The notes: generated by a model from the letters alone, not told the origin. A DNA stretch of 64,000 bases from Eubacterium_B sp034180045 (GCA_034180045.1 JAXFOY010000015.1:62001-126000); one strand, 5' to 3'; positions 37,146 to 46,454 are shown, numbered from the stretch's first letter. Program-made: numbers and translations.

Positions 37146-38768
37146 ATGTTTAAGAAATTTATAAAAAATACTCTAAGCAGCTTGATAGCAATTATCATGG
37201 TTTTGATGAGCGCGCTTCCCGTAATGGCTGCGGATAAGACAGGTGTTCAGATAGGTGAAGGTGCGGGAAATAAGCTCGCAGATGCAAGTTTCAAGGCATA
37301 TAAGGTGCTTGAAGCAACTAAGCTCACAGGAAAAGACAGTGACGGAAACTCACTTTATTCGTATAGTGTAACTCCTGAATGGAACGAATTTTTTAAGGAT
37401 GGAGCAAACGGTTATATCTTTGAAGGCGGAGAAATAAAAACCGCAGATACCAAGCAAGCTATAACCGGAGATACACATAGCACAAATACAAATTCCACAG
37501 CGGCACATAAACTTGCCGTTATGATGGAGATTTATGCTGCAAAAAAGAATCTTGCAGGTGAAGAGATAAAAAACAAACCTGATGTAAAGGAACTTGAGCA
37601 CGGTTACTATTTGATTGTTGAAACAAGCACAGGAGAAAACGAGTATACGGGTACAGACGGACTCAAGCATAAGCGTGTGGCTTCAAAGCCGATGCTTCTC
37701 AGTCTTACAGATAAGGACAATACAACGATAAGCATTACTCCTAAGGATTCTGATACAAAGCTCAAAAAGACGACAAACGGCAAGGCAAACGACTCTGCTA
37801 TGATAGGCGAGGATGTTCCTTTCAAAATTGAAACAAGCTTCCCGGTGTACAGCTTTGAGGCGAATAAGCGGTTGGATTTGCAGTCGATAAAATTTGAACT
37901 CAGCGATGTTTTCTCCGCAGGTCTTGATTTCAAAAAAGATAGCGTAACGCTTAAGGTAGGCGGACAAAGCAAAACTCTCAGCGACTATGCAACAGTTTCC
38001 TATGATTCGAATGCAAGAACTGCAACGATTACATTCAAAACGGATAAAATAGTAGAAAGCCAAGGACTTCCGGTAGAACTTAACTATGTGGCAACTCTAA
38101 ATGAAAATGCAGTGAGAAACAATATAGGCAACGATAACACTGTAACACTAACTTTCAATAATAATCCTAATGAGAAAAACTCATATAAAACTCTTACAGA
38201 TAAAACCAAAACCTATACATATGATGTCATCATTCATAAATATGACGGAAAAGATGATCCGTCAAAGGTAAAAGCAGATGATCACAGCAAGGAGACAAAG
38301 CTTGAAGGAACCGAGTTCGGAATTTACACAGACGCAGGGTGTAATCATCCTGTGAATAAAAACGGTAAAACTCTTAAGATTATAATCGGCTCAGATAATT
38401 GCTTCAAGATTCAAGGTCTTAAGGCAGGTACATATTATCTGAAAGAAACCAAGACAAAGGCAGGATATGGAGAAATATCAGGACCGATAGAATTTACAAT
38501 AGTTGAAGGTACGGACGGAGCGGCAAAGCTTACTTTAGGAACTACGCTTTCCGGTCTTGCTATAGAACATGGAGATGACTTTGTACCTGCAAAACCTTAT
38601 AAACTTCAGTTTAAGATTCCTAACACAAAAGGGATTCGCGTACCTGAAACCGGTGCTACCACTAAAAAACTTTTGATGACTGTAGGCGCTGCCGCTATCA
38701 TATTAGGACTTGTAATCCTGGTTGCAGGAATCAGTAAGGGACGCAATAAAAAGATAAACAGTAAATAG
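37146..38768 (+). CDS. Major pilin, SpaA/FimA-type isopeptide-forming fimbrial subunit
   Basis: 540-residue shaft subunit of a sortase-built pilus. It has a signal peptide (about residues 1-28, ending in PVMAA), an N-terminal domain with the substrate-like YSYSVTPEWNEFF, a D2-type isopeptide domain (about 195-355), and a C-terminal Cna_B domain (about 385-485) with EGTEFGIY and E-box YYLKETKTKAGY. The lysine in TYDVIIHKYDG is a candidate pilin-motif lysine for polymerisation. The sorting signal is VPETG at 499-503, with a helix and basic tail after it. AAAGGAA precedes the ATG. It lies 49 bases after the adhesin, with no terminator between them. Confidence 0.9.
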   Translation: MFKKFIKNTLSSLIAIIMVLMSALPVMAADKTGVQIGEGAGNKLADASFKAYKVLEATKLTGKDSDGNSLYSYSVTPEWNEFFKDGANGYIFEGGEIKTADTKQAITGDTHSTNTNSTAAHKLAVMMEIYAAKKNLAGEEIKNKPDVKELEHGYYLIVETSTGENEYTGTDGLKHKRVASKPMLLSLTDKDNTTISITPKDSDTKLKKTTNGKANDSAMIGEDVPFKIETSFPVYSFEANKRLDLQSIKFELSDVFSAGLDFKKDSVTLKVGGQSKTLSDYATVSYDSNARTATITFKTDKIVESQGLPVELNYVATLNENAVRNNIGNDNTVTLTFNNNPNEKNSYKTLTDKTKTYTYDVIIHKYDGKDDPSKVKADDHSKETKLEGTEFGIYTDAGCNHPVNKNGKTLKIIIGSDNCFKIQGLKAGTYYLKETKTKAGYGEISGPIEFTIVEGTDGAAKLTLGTTLSGLAIEHGDDFVPAKPYKLQFKIPNTKGIRVPETGATTKKLLMTVGAAAIILGLVILVAGISKGRNKKINSK

Positions 38769-38796
38769 TTGCATATATAGTTTACATATAGTTTTC

Positions 38797-38829
38797 GGCA
38801 CCACTCATTATTTGCGTATGGGTGGTGTC
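38797..38829 (+). terminator. Strong hairpin between major pilin and sortase
   Basis: CACCACTCAT (38799-38808) pairs with ATGGGTGGTG (38818-38827) through 10 bp with one G-T pair; two more outer pairs are possible. The following bases TCTTATGTTAATA are a weak T-tract. It may act as a partial terminator that lowers sortase expression relative to pilin, or stabilise the pilin message. Confidence 0.5.
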
Positions 38830-38888
38830 TTATGTTAATATAGAAGTCGTTGCAAATATTGTTTTGCAGAGAAAGATTGTAGAAAAAA

Positions 38889-39737
38889 ATGCGAAAAATA
38901 TGGACGCTAATCGGTTGTTTTATCATCTTAATAGGAGTAGGGGCAATGTGTTACCCCAGCTTCGCAAATTTCATTAATCAAAAATATGCAGTTCAGGTAA
39001 TACAAAAATATCAGGAAAATGTTGACAATAGAGAACAAACGGAAATAGACGGACTTATCGGGCTTGCAAATCAGTATAATAAAACACTTCCTAACGGTTA
39101 TCCTGCCGACCCTTTTACAGGAGATAACATCTCTGAAAAAGCAAAGACAGAATTTAAGGATTTTTTCATGCTTAAGCCTGAATCGATGATAGGATATCTA
39201 GAGATACCTAGCCAAAGACTTTACCTGCCCATTAAGTACGGAACTTCAGAATCAGCACTTTCAGAATCATGCGGACTTGTTGAAAATTCTTCTCTTCCGG
39301 TCGGAGGTAAGGGGACTCATGCAGTTATAGCAGGTCACAGCGGTATGGCAAGTACAAGAAACCTTTCCGATATAGACAAGTTAAAAAAAGGCGAGATGTT
39401 TTTTGTTCATGTTTTAGATAGACATTATGCATACAAAGTCGACAAAATAAGCGTCATTCTTCCGGATGAAACAGATGAGCTTCAGCTTGTTAACGACAAA
39501 GACTACGTAACTCTTGTGACATGTACACCATTTGGTGTCAACGATCACAGGCTGCTCGTCAGAGGAGAAAGAGTGGAATACGAATTTTCCGAAGATAAGC
39601 TCAAGCTGCCTGCACTTGGTCAACTCAAAGATACCGGACTTTGGATTTTCATTTTATCCTGTGCAGGAAGTGCAGCGCTTTTAATATGCATAATTGCTTT
39701 GATAGTTAAATTTTCATTTAGAAAAAAAATTAAATAA
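38889..39737 (+). CDS. srtC: Class C (pilus-polymerising) sortase
   Basis: Membrane transpeptidase that links pilin subunits through their sorting signals. 282 residues: an N-terminal span (about 5-25), a catalytic domain with His150 in IAGHSGM, Cys212 in VTCTPFGVNDHR and Arg221, and a second membrane span near the C-terminus (about 250-272), which together with the GVNDHRLLVRG ending marks class C. The lid region before the core (around EKAKTEFKDFFML) lacks an obvious DPW-type lid motif. Its position right after the two pilin genes fixes its role. A housekeeping sortase for wall anchoring is not in the window. Confidence 0.93.
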   Translation: MRKIWTLIGCFIILIGVGAMCYPSFANFINQKYAVQVIQKYQENVDNREQTEIDGLIGLANQYNKTLPNGYPADPFTGDNISEKAKTEFKDFFMLKPESMIGYLEIPSQRLYLPIKYGTSESALSESCGLVENSSLPVGGKGTHAVIAGHSGMASTRNLSDIDKLKKGEMFFVHVLDRHYAYKVDKISVILPDETDELQLVNDKDYVTLVTCTPFGVNDHRLLVRGERVEYEFSEDKLKLPALGQLKDTGLWIFILSCAGSAALLICIIALIVKFSFRKKIK

Positions 39738-39787
39738 AATAGTACATATAAGGGTTATTATAAACCTTTACGCGCCGAGTTCGATTA

Positions 39788-39816
39788 TTGCACTAAATAT
39801 CTAAAAATGATATAAT
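39788..39816 (+). promoter_or_regulatory. Strong sigma-A-type promoter for the asp23-nusB-to-tlyA block
   Basis: TTGCAC at 39788-39793, a 17-base spacer, and a perfect TATAAT at 39811-39816, with TGA directly before the -10 (extended type). The start site would lie about 20 bases before the Asp23-family start, so the leader is very short. Confidence 0.75.
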
Positions 39817-39843
39817 TTGCAATATCTATGGAGGTATAATGCA

Positions 39844-40191
39844 TTGAGTAGCGATAATATACAGGGTAATATTAATATTTCAAACGATTTTTTGGCAATA
39901 TGCATTGCAAACTGTGTAAAATCGATAGACGGCGTTATAGATGTAGATGACGGATTGCAAGCGAATTTGAGTCTTAATATGTTAAAGCGCGATGGCAAAT
40001 CTAACAAAGGAGTGAAGCTATATAGAAAAAATGATTATATATCCGTCGATTTATATATCATAGTTTCTTACGGTACACAAATACCACAGCTCGCATGGCA
40101 AATTCAAAGAAGCGTCAGTGGCTATATTAAAAAAATTATAGGAATTAATACAGAAGAAATCAATGTACATGTACAAGGTGTGCGCATTTAA
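39844..40191 (+). CDS. Asp23/Gls24 family protein
   Basis: Small envelope-stress/alkaline-shock-type protein (115 aa) with the family pattern ISNDFLAICIANCVKSIDGV, followed by a second half VDLYIIVSYGTQIPQLAWQIQRSV. In Clostridia a copy sits before nusB, as here. The start is TTG 39844 with GGAGG at 39830-39834; the frame runs further upstream, but those codons overlap the promoter and are unlikely to be translated. The biochemical role is unknown; other members associate with the membrane. Confidence 0.87.
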   Translation: MSSDNIQGNINISNDFLAICIANCVKSIDGVIDVDDGLQANLSLNMLKRDGKSNKGVKLYRKNDYISVDLYIIVSYGTQIPQLAWQIQRSVSGYIKKIIGINTEEINVHVQGVRI

Positions 40192-40202
40192 GGAGAATAT
40201 TT

Positions 40203-40610
40203 ATGACAAGACAACACGCTCGTGAAAGAATGATGCAAATCATATATCAATTAGATGTAAATAATGAATTTGATGTTGATTTTGAAGAGCAATATCTGGG
40301 TAGTTTAGATACCGGAAAACAAAATGAATATTGTCAGAACATATTTTCTTTAGTATGCAATAAAAAAAATGAAATAGATAAAGCCATTACGGAAAACTGT
40401 AGAAACTGGACAATAAAAAGAATGCCCAAGACCGATTTAGCGGTGTTAAGACTTGCCGTATGTGAGATTCTTTTTATGGATACAATGCCCGATTCCGTTT
40501 CAATCAACGAAGCTGTTGAGCTCGCAAAAAAATACGGAGAAGACAAATCATCATCATATATAAACGGAATTTTAGGAACAATCTCAAAATCAAAGGACAA
40601 CGATGATTGA
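40203..40610 (+). CDS. nusB: Transcription antitermination factor NusB
   Basis: RNA-binding factor of the rRNA antitermination complex. All-helical 135-residue protein with the family opening TRQHARERMMQIIYQLD and the C-terminal signature SVSINEAVELAKKYGEDKSSSYINGILG. AAGGAGAA precedes the ATG. Its TGA overlaps the start of the next gene by one base. Confidence 0.95.
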   Translation: MTRQHARERMMQIIYQLDVNNEFDVDFEEQYLGSLDTGKQNEYCQNIFSLVCNKKNEIDKAITENCRNWTIKRMPKTDLAVLRLAVCEILFMDTMPDSVSINEAVELAKKYGEDKSSSYINGILGTISKSKDNDD

Positions 40611-41569
40611 TGAAATTCGCATTAGGAATAGATACCAGTAATTACAAAACATCAATAGCACTTACAGATGAAGACGGAAATATCATCTTTGATGATAGAA
40701 TTCTTCTGACGGTCAAAAATGGAAAGCGCGGGCTTAGACAGCAAGAGGCGCTTTTTCAGCATATAAATAATTTGCCGATTTTATTTAACAAAATGCTTAA
40801 AAATATAGACGGCAGAAATATTGTCGTAGTTTCTGTGTCAGATAGGCCAAGGTCCGTAGAAGGTTCATATATGCCGACTTTTCTTGCAGGCGTCTCACAG
40901 GCAAAAATTATTTCTTCTATGCTGGCTTGTCCTCTATATACATTTTCACACCAAGAAGGTCATATACGGGCTGCATCAAAATATACAGCGCTATCAAATT
41001 CAGACAAATATATATGCTTTCATTTCTCAGGAGGAACAACTGAAGCCTTGCTTTATGACAAACACAAGCTCAAAATAATAGGAGGCAGTAAGGATATATC
41101 CTTCGGTCAACTTATCGATCGCATAGGAGTTGTTTTAGGCTTTGACTTTCCGTGCGGAGACAAACTGGACAGCCTGGCATATGAATACGTAAATACAAAA
41201 AAATTACCTGTTTCAATAGAATATCCAAAGGTAAAATCAATGCGCGGATATATCAATTTGTCAGGCATAGAAACTTCGATAATTAGACAAATAGAGGCAA
41301 GCAACTTGGAGTCTGAGGAAGTAAAGCTTTTGGCAATAAAACTTTTTATTCGCATCAAAGAAGCCATCACATCCATAATAAAAGATTTGAGCGACGAGTA
41401 TAATATCTACGATTTTTTATTTGCCGGCGGTGTATCATCAAGTCGTACACTCAGAAATTTGATTGAAACAGATAAGGGAGAGCAAAAATACTTTTTTTGT
41501 GATGCTGATAAGGCTTCTGACAATGCAATAGGGATTTCTCTCCTGGGAGGTGAGAAAATATGGCAATAA
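40610..41569 (+). CDS. TsaD/Kae1-family paralogue (peptidase M22 group)
   Basis: 319-residue ASKHA-fold protein related to TsaD, the tRNA threonylcarbamoyladenosine enzyme. It keeps the nucleotide-site opening LGIDTSNYKTSIAL, the metal motif HQEGHI (HxxxH) and FLFAGGVSSSRTLR, but overall it is divergent and shorter than usual TsaD. In Clostridia this nusB-adjacent copy occurs as well as a normal tsaD elsewhere, so a different role is possible. No tsaB/tsaE is nearby. ATG 40610 is chosen over TTG 40607. It overlaps xseA by 10 bases. Confidence 0.78.
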   Translation: MKFALGIDTSNYKTSIALTDEDGNIIFDDRILLTVKNGKRGLRQQEALFQHINNLPILFNKMLKNIDGRNIVVVSVSDRPRSVEGSYMPTFLAGVSQAKIISSMLACPLYTFSHQEGHIRAASKYTALSNSDKYICFHFSGGTTEALLYDKHKLKIIGGSKDISFGQLIDRIGVVLGFDFPCGDKLDSLAYEYVNTKKLPVSIEYPKVKSMRGYINLSGIETSIIRQIEASNLESEEVKLLAIKLFIRIKEAITSIIKDLSDEYNIYDFLFAGGVSSSRTLRNLIETDKGEQKYFFCDADKASDNAIGISLLGGEKIWQ

Positions 41570-42714
41570 AGCCCGTATCGGTTTCCATGTTGAACGAATA
41601 TATCGGCAAGGTAATTGGAACGGATCCATTATTAAACAATGTTGTAGTAAAAGGTGAAATTACATCAATAAAATATCACAGCACAGGACATATATACTTT
41701 AGTATTTCCGACGATAGGAGCAAGATAAATTGTTTTTTGGCTAAAACGAGAGCTATAAGCCTAAACGAAATGCTTCAAGATGGCGATGAAGTCATTTTAA
41801 CAGGCTCTGTTAATGTATATCAAAAGGGCGGATACTATTCACTAAATGTTACAAGTGTTGAAATTGAAGGCGCAGGAAAACTGGCGGCAGAATTTGCAAG
41901 AATAAAAGGAAAGCTCGAAAAGGAAGGTTTATTTGATTCTAAACATAAGAAAAAACTTCCGTTGCACCCAAAACACATCGGTGTAGTCACTGCCGAGACA
42001 GGAGCAGCTGTAAAAGATATTATCGCCATAATAAAGTCGAGGACACGGCTTACAGATGTAACTGTTTTCCCGGTTTCCGTGCAAGGTGACAGGGCTGCTG
42101 ACGATATATCGAGTATGATTGATTTTATATCTGAAAATAAAGCTGAGGAAATAGATTTACTCATAGTGGGCAGAGGCGGCGGATCGCCGGAGGATTTGAT
42201 GGCGTTTAATGACGAGCGCTTGGCAAGATCTATCTTTGCCTGCAAGATACCTATAATATCGGCAGTAGGACATGAAATAGATTTTTCAATTTCTGATTTT
42301 GTTGCTGATTTTAGAGCGGAAACCCCGACAGCGGCAGCACAAATTGCAGTTCCGGATATGAAAACTTTATATGATGATATCGAAAAATTAAACGATGATA
42401 TAAGACTTAATCTGAGCAATAGGCTTATGTTTGAAGAAATAAATATAAAGAACATATTTGACAATATAAAACATATTACTTCATCCAAGCTCGAACTGTA
42501 TGAAAACCGCTTAAGCCAAATAGGAATATTGCTCAGAGAAAACAATCCGTTTGGAATTTTAGAAAAGGGATACAGCATTTTGACAGATCAGGACAATATG
42601 CCCATATCAAGCGTAAAAAATTTAAGTGAAGATACGGAATATCGATTATATCTGTCTGACGGTAAAACGAGATGTAAGGTGTATGGCGTGGAGGAAAATG
42701 ACGATGAAAAATAG
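41560..42714 (+). CDS. xseA: Exodeoxyribonuclease VII large subunit
   Basis: Catalytic subunit of the single-strand-specific exonuclease VII. It has 384 residues: an N-terminal OB-fold (VVKGEITSIKYHSTGHIYFSI), then the core with IGVVTAETGAAVKDI, IVGRGGGSPEDLMAFNDE, SAVGHEIDFSI and DFRAETPTAAA, a coiled coil, and a C-terminal strand domain starting at NPFGILEKGYSIL. A GGGAGGTGAG site precedes the ATG. It overlaps xseB by 11 bases. Confidence 0.95.
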   Translation: MAIKPVSVSMLNEYIGKVIGTDPLLNNVVVKGEITSIKYHSTGHIYFSISDDRSKINCFLAKTRAISLNEMLQDGDEVILTGSVNVYQKGGYYSLNVTSVEIEGAGKLAAEFARIKGKLEKEGLFDSKHKKKLPLHPKHIGVVTAETGAAVKDIIAIIKSRTRLTDVTVFPVSVQGDRAADDISSMIDFISENKAEEIDLLIVGRGGGSPEDLMAFNDERLARSIFACKIPIISAVGHEIDFSISDFVADFRAETPTAAAQIAVPDMKTLYDDIEKLNDDIRLNLSNRLMFEEINIKNIFDNIKHITSSKLELYENRLSQIGILLRENNPFGILEKGYSILTDQDNMPISSVKNLSEDTEYRLYLSDGKTRCKVYGVEENDDEK

Positions 42715-42904
42715 TGATAATTTAGATATGAGTTTTGAGGAAGCTATGGATAAACTTAGCGATATTGCACAAAAGCTCAAGGCTAAGGATATTTCACTCG
42801 AAGACACCATAAGATATTATGAAGAAGGCAGAAAATGCTATGATATATGCAAAGAAATTCTAGACAACGCTAAACAGAAGATAAATGTATATTCAGGAGA
42901 ATAG
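42704..42904 (+). CDS. xseB: Exodeoxyribonuclease VII small subunit
   Basis: Small all-helical partner of XseA, 66 residues. The family pattern is SFEEAMDKLSDIAQKL and SLEDTIRYYEEGRKCYDIC. ATG 42704 is selected because GGAGG (42690-42694) is 9 bases upstream; the longer in-frame starts back to 42626 would add residues unlike XseB and lie deep inside xseA. Confidence 0.92.
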   Translation: MKNSDNLDMSFEEAMDKLSDIAQKLKAKDISLEDTIRYYEEGRKCYDICKEILDNAKQKINVYSGE

Positions 42905-42906
42905 AG

Positions 42907-43800
42907 ATGAGAGAAGATTATTACGAGTATAAATCACTTATAAACGACTATTTACTCGACTACTTACCACATGTTGACGCCATGAGCAACACTCTTTACG
43001 AATCAATAGAATATTCATTGACAGCCGGAGGAAAGCGTCTAAGACCTGTTCTTCTTTTGGCTGCTTGTGAATTTGCAGGGGGAAATTCAATTGAGGCACT
43101 TCCTTTTGCTTGTGCAATTGAGTATATACATACATATTCACTGATACACGATGATCTTCCGGCTATGGATGATGATGATTTAAGAAGGGGAAAACCGACA
43201 AATCATAAGGTTTTCGGTGATGGAATGGCGACTTTGGCAGGTGACGGTCTGCTTAATACAGCTTTCGAAGTAATGACAAAAAACCTGCTTATGTATTTTG
43301 ATAAGCCTGAAGAAATGAAAAAGCGGATAAATGCTATGTATTGTATAACAAAAGCTGCCGGAATAGGCGGCATGGTTGCAGGACAAGCTTCCGACATCGA
43401 AAATGAAAACACTGACTGTACTAACGAGATGCTTGAATATATACATATAAACAAGACCGGCGCGCTCATCACGGCAGCTGTTAGAGCCGGCCTATATCTG
43501 GGAAATGCAGACGATGATATGATGCGAAATATGACTAAATACGCAGAATGTTTAGGGTTGGCATTCCAAATTGCAGATGATATTTTAGATGTCAAAGGCA
43601 ATTCCGAGCAATTAGGCAAGAATACAGGTAAAGATGCGGAAAGAGCAAAGACTACATATATTTCCATTAACGGTCTCGACAATTCAATTAAACGTCTGAA
43701 CGAACTTACAGATGAAGCGGTCGAGGCGATTTCACCATATTATGACAATGCCGAATTTTTCCGTAAACTAGTAAGACAGCTCGCTTCAAGAAACGACTAA
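42907..43800 (+). CDS. ispA: Polyprenyl synthetase (farnesyl/geranyl diphosphate synthase)
   Basis: Chain-elongating prenyltransferase making short isoprenyl diphosphates. 297 residues, with GGKRLRPVL, the first Asp-rich motif DDLPAMDDDDLRRGKPTNHK and the second in FQIADDILDVKG. A small residue-rich stretch before the first motif (IEYIHTYSLIHDD) fits the FPP-synthase-like IspA group. It starts 2 bases after xseB and is followed by dxs, the usual xseA-xseB-ispA-dxs isoprenoid cluster. Confidence 0.93.
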   Translation: MREDYYEYKSLINDYLLDYLPHVDAMSNTLYESIEYSLTAGGKRLRPVLLLAACEFAGGNSIEALPFACAIEYIHTYSLIHDDLPAMDDDDLRRGKPTNHKVFGDGMATLAGDGLLNTAFEVMTKNLLMYFDKPEEMKKRINAMYCITKAAGIGGMVAGQASDIENENTDCTNEMLEYIHINKTGALITAAVRAGLYLGNADDDMMRNMTKYAECLGLAFQIADDILDVKGNSEQLGKNTGKDAERAKTTYISINGLDNSIKRLNELTDEAVEAISPYYDNAEFFRKLVRQLASRND

Positions 43801-43813
43801 TTGAGGTTATAAA

Positions 43814-45658
43814 ATGACAAATGAAAGCACAGGCTTTAATGTTCCTGCGGATTTAGGGTCAATGGATCAAAAGTCTTTAGAACATCTGGGAGCAGGCATC
43901 AGGGCATTTCTGATAGACAGCATTTCTAAAACAGGAGGACACCTTGCCTCCAATCTTGGTGTCGTAGAGATAACTCTCGGAATCCATAAGGTATTTGACT
44001 TGCCGAAAGATAAGGTTATTTGGGATGTCGGACATCAGTCATATATACATAAAATACTTACAGGAAGAGCTAATGATTTTGATACCCTGAGACAAAATAA
44101 GGGTATGTCAGGATTCCCCAAGCGAAAGGAAAGTGTTTATGACGTATATGACACAGGACACTCAAGTACTTCTATTTCTGCGGCAATGGGAATGGCTGCC
44201 GCAAGAGACCTAAACGGCGGCGACGAAGAAATTCTGGCTGTCATAGGTGACGGTTCTATGACAGGGGGACCGTCGTTTGAGGCACTTAACAACCTAGGTG
44301 ATTTAGGCTCAAAAGTGATAATTGTACTAAATGATAACGGAATGTCAATTTCAAAAAATATAGGCGGCATTTCCGAGCATCTTAGTAAACTGAGAACATC
44401 ATCAAGGTATCAAAACACAAAGTACAGCATAAAAAAAGCAATAAAAAGCATTCCTGCTATAGGAGAACCGATAAGTAAAGGCATTGCGCATTTTAAGGAG
44501 CTTATAAAGTATGCTATTTTTTCGCAAGGTGTTATATTTGAGGAACTTGGCATAACATATCTGGGACCGTTTGACGGAAACGATATGGGCGATGTTCTTA
44601 CAGGATTGCAACAAGCAAAAAATGCGTCAGGACCTGTTTTGATACACTTTATTACTAAAAAAGGGAAAGGATATATTCAGGCCGAAAAAGAGCCTAATAA
44701 ATTCCATGGAATAGGTAAATTTGACAAGGAAACAGGCGTTGCGATTTCAAAACCGCATATAAGCTATTCTGAAATTTTCGGAAACAAGGTTTTAGATATA
44801 GCAAAGGATAACAAAAAAATTGTGGCAATCACTGCGGCTATGTGCAGTGCTACAGGGCTTGAACCGATGAAAAAAGAGTTTCCTGACAGAGTTTTTGATG
44901 TGGGAATCGCAGAAGCTCATGCAACAATCTTTGCGGCGGGCATGGCAGCAGGGGGCTTGCATCCCGTAGTAGCAATCTATTCATCATTTTTACAGAGAGC
45001 ATACGATGAGATTATCGAAGATGTCTGTCTTCAAAACCTCGGAGTCACCTTTGCAATAGATCGTGCCGGCATTGTGGGTGCTGACGGCGAAACACATCAT
45101 GGAATCTTTGATATTTCATATCTTTTACCCTTGCCTAATATGACGGTTCTCGCTCCGTGCGATTCCAATCAGTTTGAACAGATGCTTTTATATGCTACAT
45201 CCATGGACAGTCCGGTAGCAATTCGATATCCCAGAGGCGCTGCGGATGAGCATAAACATATAAATTCTGATTTCAACGGTAAAAACACGATTATCAAAGA
45301 CGGAAAAGACGTTAATATTATAGCGGTAGGAACCATGCTGAACCACGCTATTGAAGCGTCAAACTTATTGAAAAACTACGGTATAGATGCTAAAGTGTGC
45401 AATGCGGCAGTGCTTAAACCTTTTGATGACAGCATAATTTCCGGTGATGATAAACTCATAGTCACGATTGAAGATAATGTTATTCGCGGAGGGTTTGGTG
45501 AATTTGTAAGTTCAAATTTTGAAAATAAAGTTATAACACTCGGCTGGCCGGATAAATTCATAGAACATGGTGACTGTAATTATTTATATGAAAAATATGC
45601 TCTCGACGCAAAATCTATAGCAGAAAGGATAAGGCGAGAACTTGAAGGAAAGGCTTGA
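43814..45658 (+). CDS. dxs: 1-deoxy-D-xylulose-5-phosphate synthase
   Basis: First enzyme of the MEP isoprenoid pathway, thiamine-diphosphate dependent. 614 residues with GHLASNLGVVEIT, VGHQSYIHKILTGR, the ThDP motif GDGSMTGGPSFEALNN and the transketolase C-terminal half (HHGIFDISYL, AIRYPRGAA). Its presence with ispA indicates the MEP route in this organism. It overlaps tlyA by 17 bases. Confidence 0.96.
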   Translation: MTNESTGFNVPADLGSMDQKSLEHLGAGIRAFLIDSISKTGGHLASNLGVVEITLGIHKVFDLPKDKVIWDVGHQSYIHKILTGRANDFDTLRQNKGMSGFPKRKESVYDVYDTGHSSTSISAAMGMAAARDLNGGDEEILAVIGDGSMTGGPSFEALNNLGDLGSKVIIVLNDNGMSISKNIGGISEHLSKLRTSSRYQNTKYSIKKAIKSIPAIGEPISKGIAHFKELIKYAIFSQGVIFEELGITYLGPFDGNDMGDVLTGLQQAKNASGPVLIHFITKKGKGYIQAEKEPNKFHGIGKFDKETGVAISKPHISYSEIFGNKVLDIAKDNKKIVAITAAMCSATGLEPMKKEFPDRVFDVGIAEAHATIFAAGMAAGGLHPVVAIYSSFLQRAYDEIIEDVCLQNLGVTFAIDRAGIVGADGETHHGIFDISYLLPLPNMTVLAPCDSNQFEQMLLYATSMDSPVAIRYPRGAADEHKHINSDFNGKNTIIKDGKDVNIIAVGTMLNHAIEASNLLKNYGIDAKVCNAAVLKPFDDSIISGDDKLIVTIEDNVIRGGFGEFVSSNFENKVITLGWPDKFIEHGDCNYLYEKYALDAKSIAERIRRELEGKA

Positions 45659-46454
45659 TGTACTTCTTATAAAAAAAGGCTTTTTTCAATCCAGAGAAAA
45701 GGCAAAAACTGCGATTATGGCAGGTCTTGTATTCGTTAACGGGCAAATCAGTGACAAGGCGGGGATGTCCGTCGATATAGACAGTGAAATATCTCTAAAA
45801 AATGACCCCTATCCATATGTCAGTCGAGGCGGTCTTAAACTTGAAAAAGCGATAAAACTTTTTAATATCGACCTGAATAATAGCGTTTGTATGGATATAG
45901 GCGCCTCCACAGGAGGTTTTACCGATTGCATGCTGTCAAATGGAGCCTCTAAGGTTTATGCTGTTGATGTAGGCTACGGACAGCTTGCTTGGAAACTTCG
46001 TACAGATAAGCGTGTTGTAAATATCGAAAAATGTAATTTTAGATATTTTGATGAATCACAACTTGATGAAGCTATCGATTTTATGAGCATTGACGTATCC
46101 TTTATTTCCTTAAGGCTCATCTTTCCCGTAGCAGCAAAACTTCTAAGAGACGGAGGCGAAATACTTTGTCTCGTTAAGCCTCAGTTTGAGGCGGGCAGAG
46201 AACAAGTCGGCAAAAATGGGATAGTTAGAGATAAATGTGTACATGAAGATGTTATAAAATATGTAATTTCATATGCTGCGGAAAATAATTTAATTGCCAA
46301 AAACTTAACATTTTCACCAATTACAGGTGCAAAAGGCAATATTGAGTATCTTTTACATCTTAACAAACAGAAAAAAATAGTTTATAATACATTGTATACG
46401 GACAGTTTTAATATCACCAAAGTAGTCCAAAACTCTCATGAAGAGTTGGTATAA
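45642..46454 (+). CDS. tlyA: TlyA-family rRNA 2'-O-methyltransferase
   Basis: 270 residues. An N-terminal S4 RNA-binding domain (RLDVLLIKKGFFQSREKAKTAI) is fused to an FtsJ-like methyltransferase with SAM site MDIGASTGGFTDCML and FMSIDVSFISL. Mycobacterial TlyA methylates 16S and 23S rRNA; older annotations call the family hemolysin. The start is TTG 45642, with the ribosome-binding AAGGATAAGG lying inside dxs. It ends the asp23-to-tlyA block; a clear terminator is not visible in the 33 bases before the next gene. Confidence 0.92.
   Translation: MKERLDVLLIKKGFFQSREKAKTAIMAGLVFVNGQISDKAGMSVDIDSEISLKNDPYPYVSRGGLKLEKAIKLFNIDLNNSVCMDIGASTGGFTDCMLSNGASKVYAVDVGYGQLAWKLRTDKRVVNIEKCNFRYFDESQLDEAIDFMSIDVSFISLRLIFPVAAKLLRDGGEILCLVKPQFEAGREQVGKNGIVRDKCVHEDVIKYVISYAAENNLIAKNLTFSPITGAKGNIEYLLHLNKQKKIVYNTLYTDSFNITKVVQNSHEELV

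Noticed and set aside
39745..39775. Terminator after the sortase gene
   Set aside because: AAGGGTT/AAACCTT can form a short stem, but it contains a mismatch-type pair and no T-tract follows, so I do not call it.
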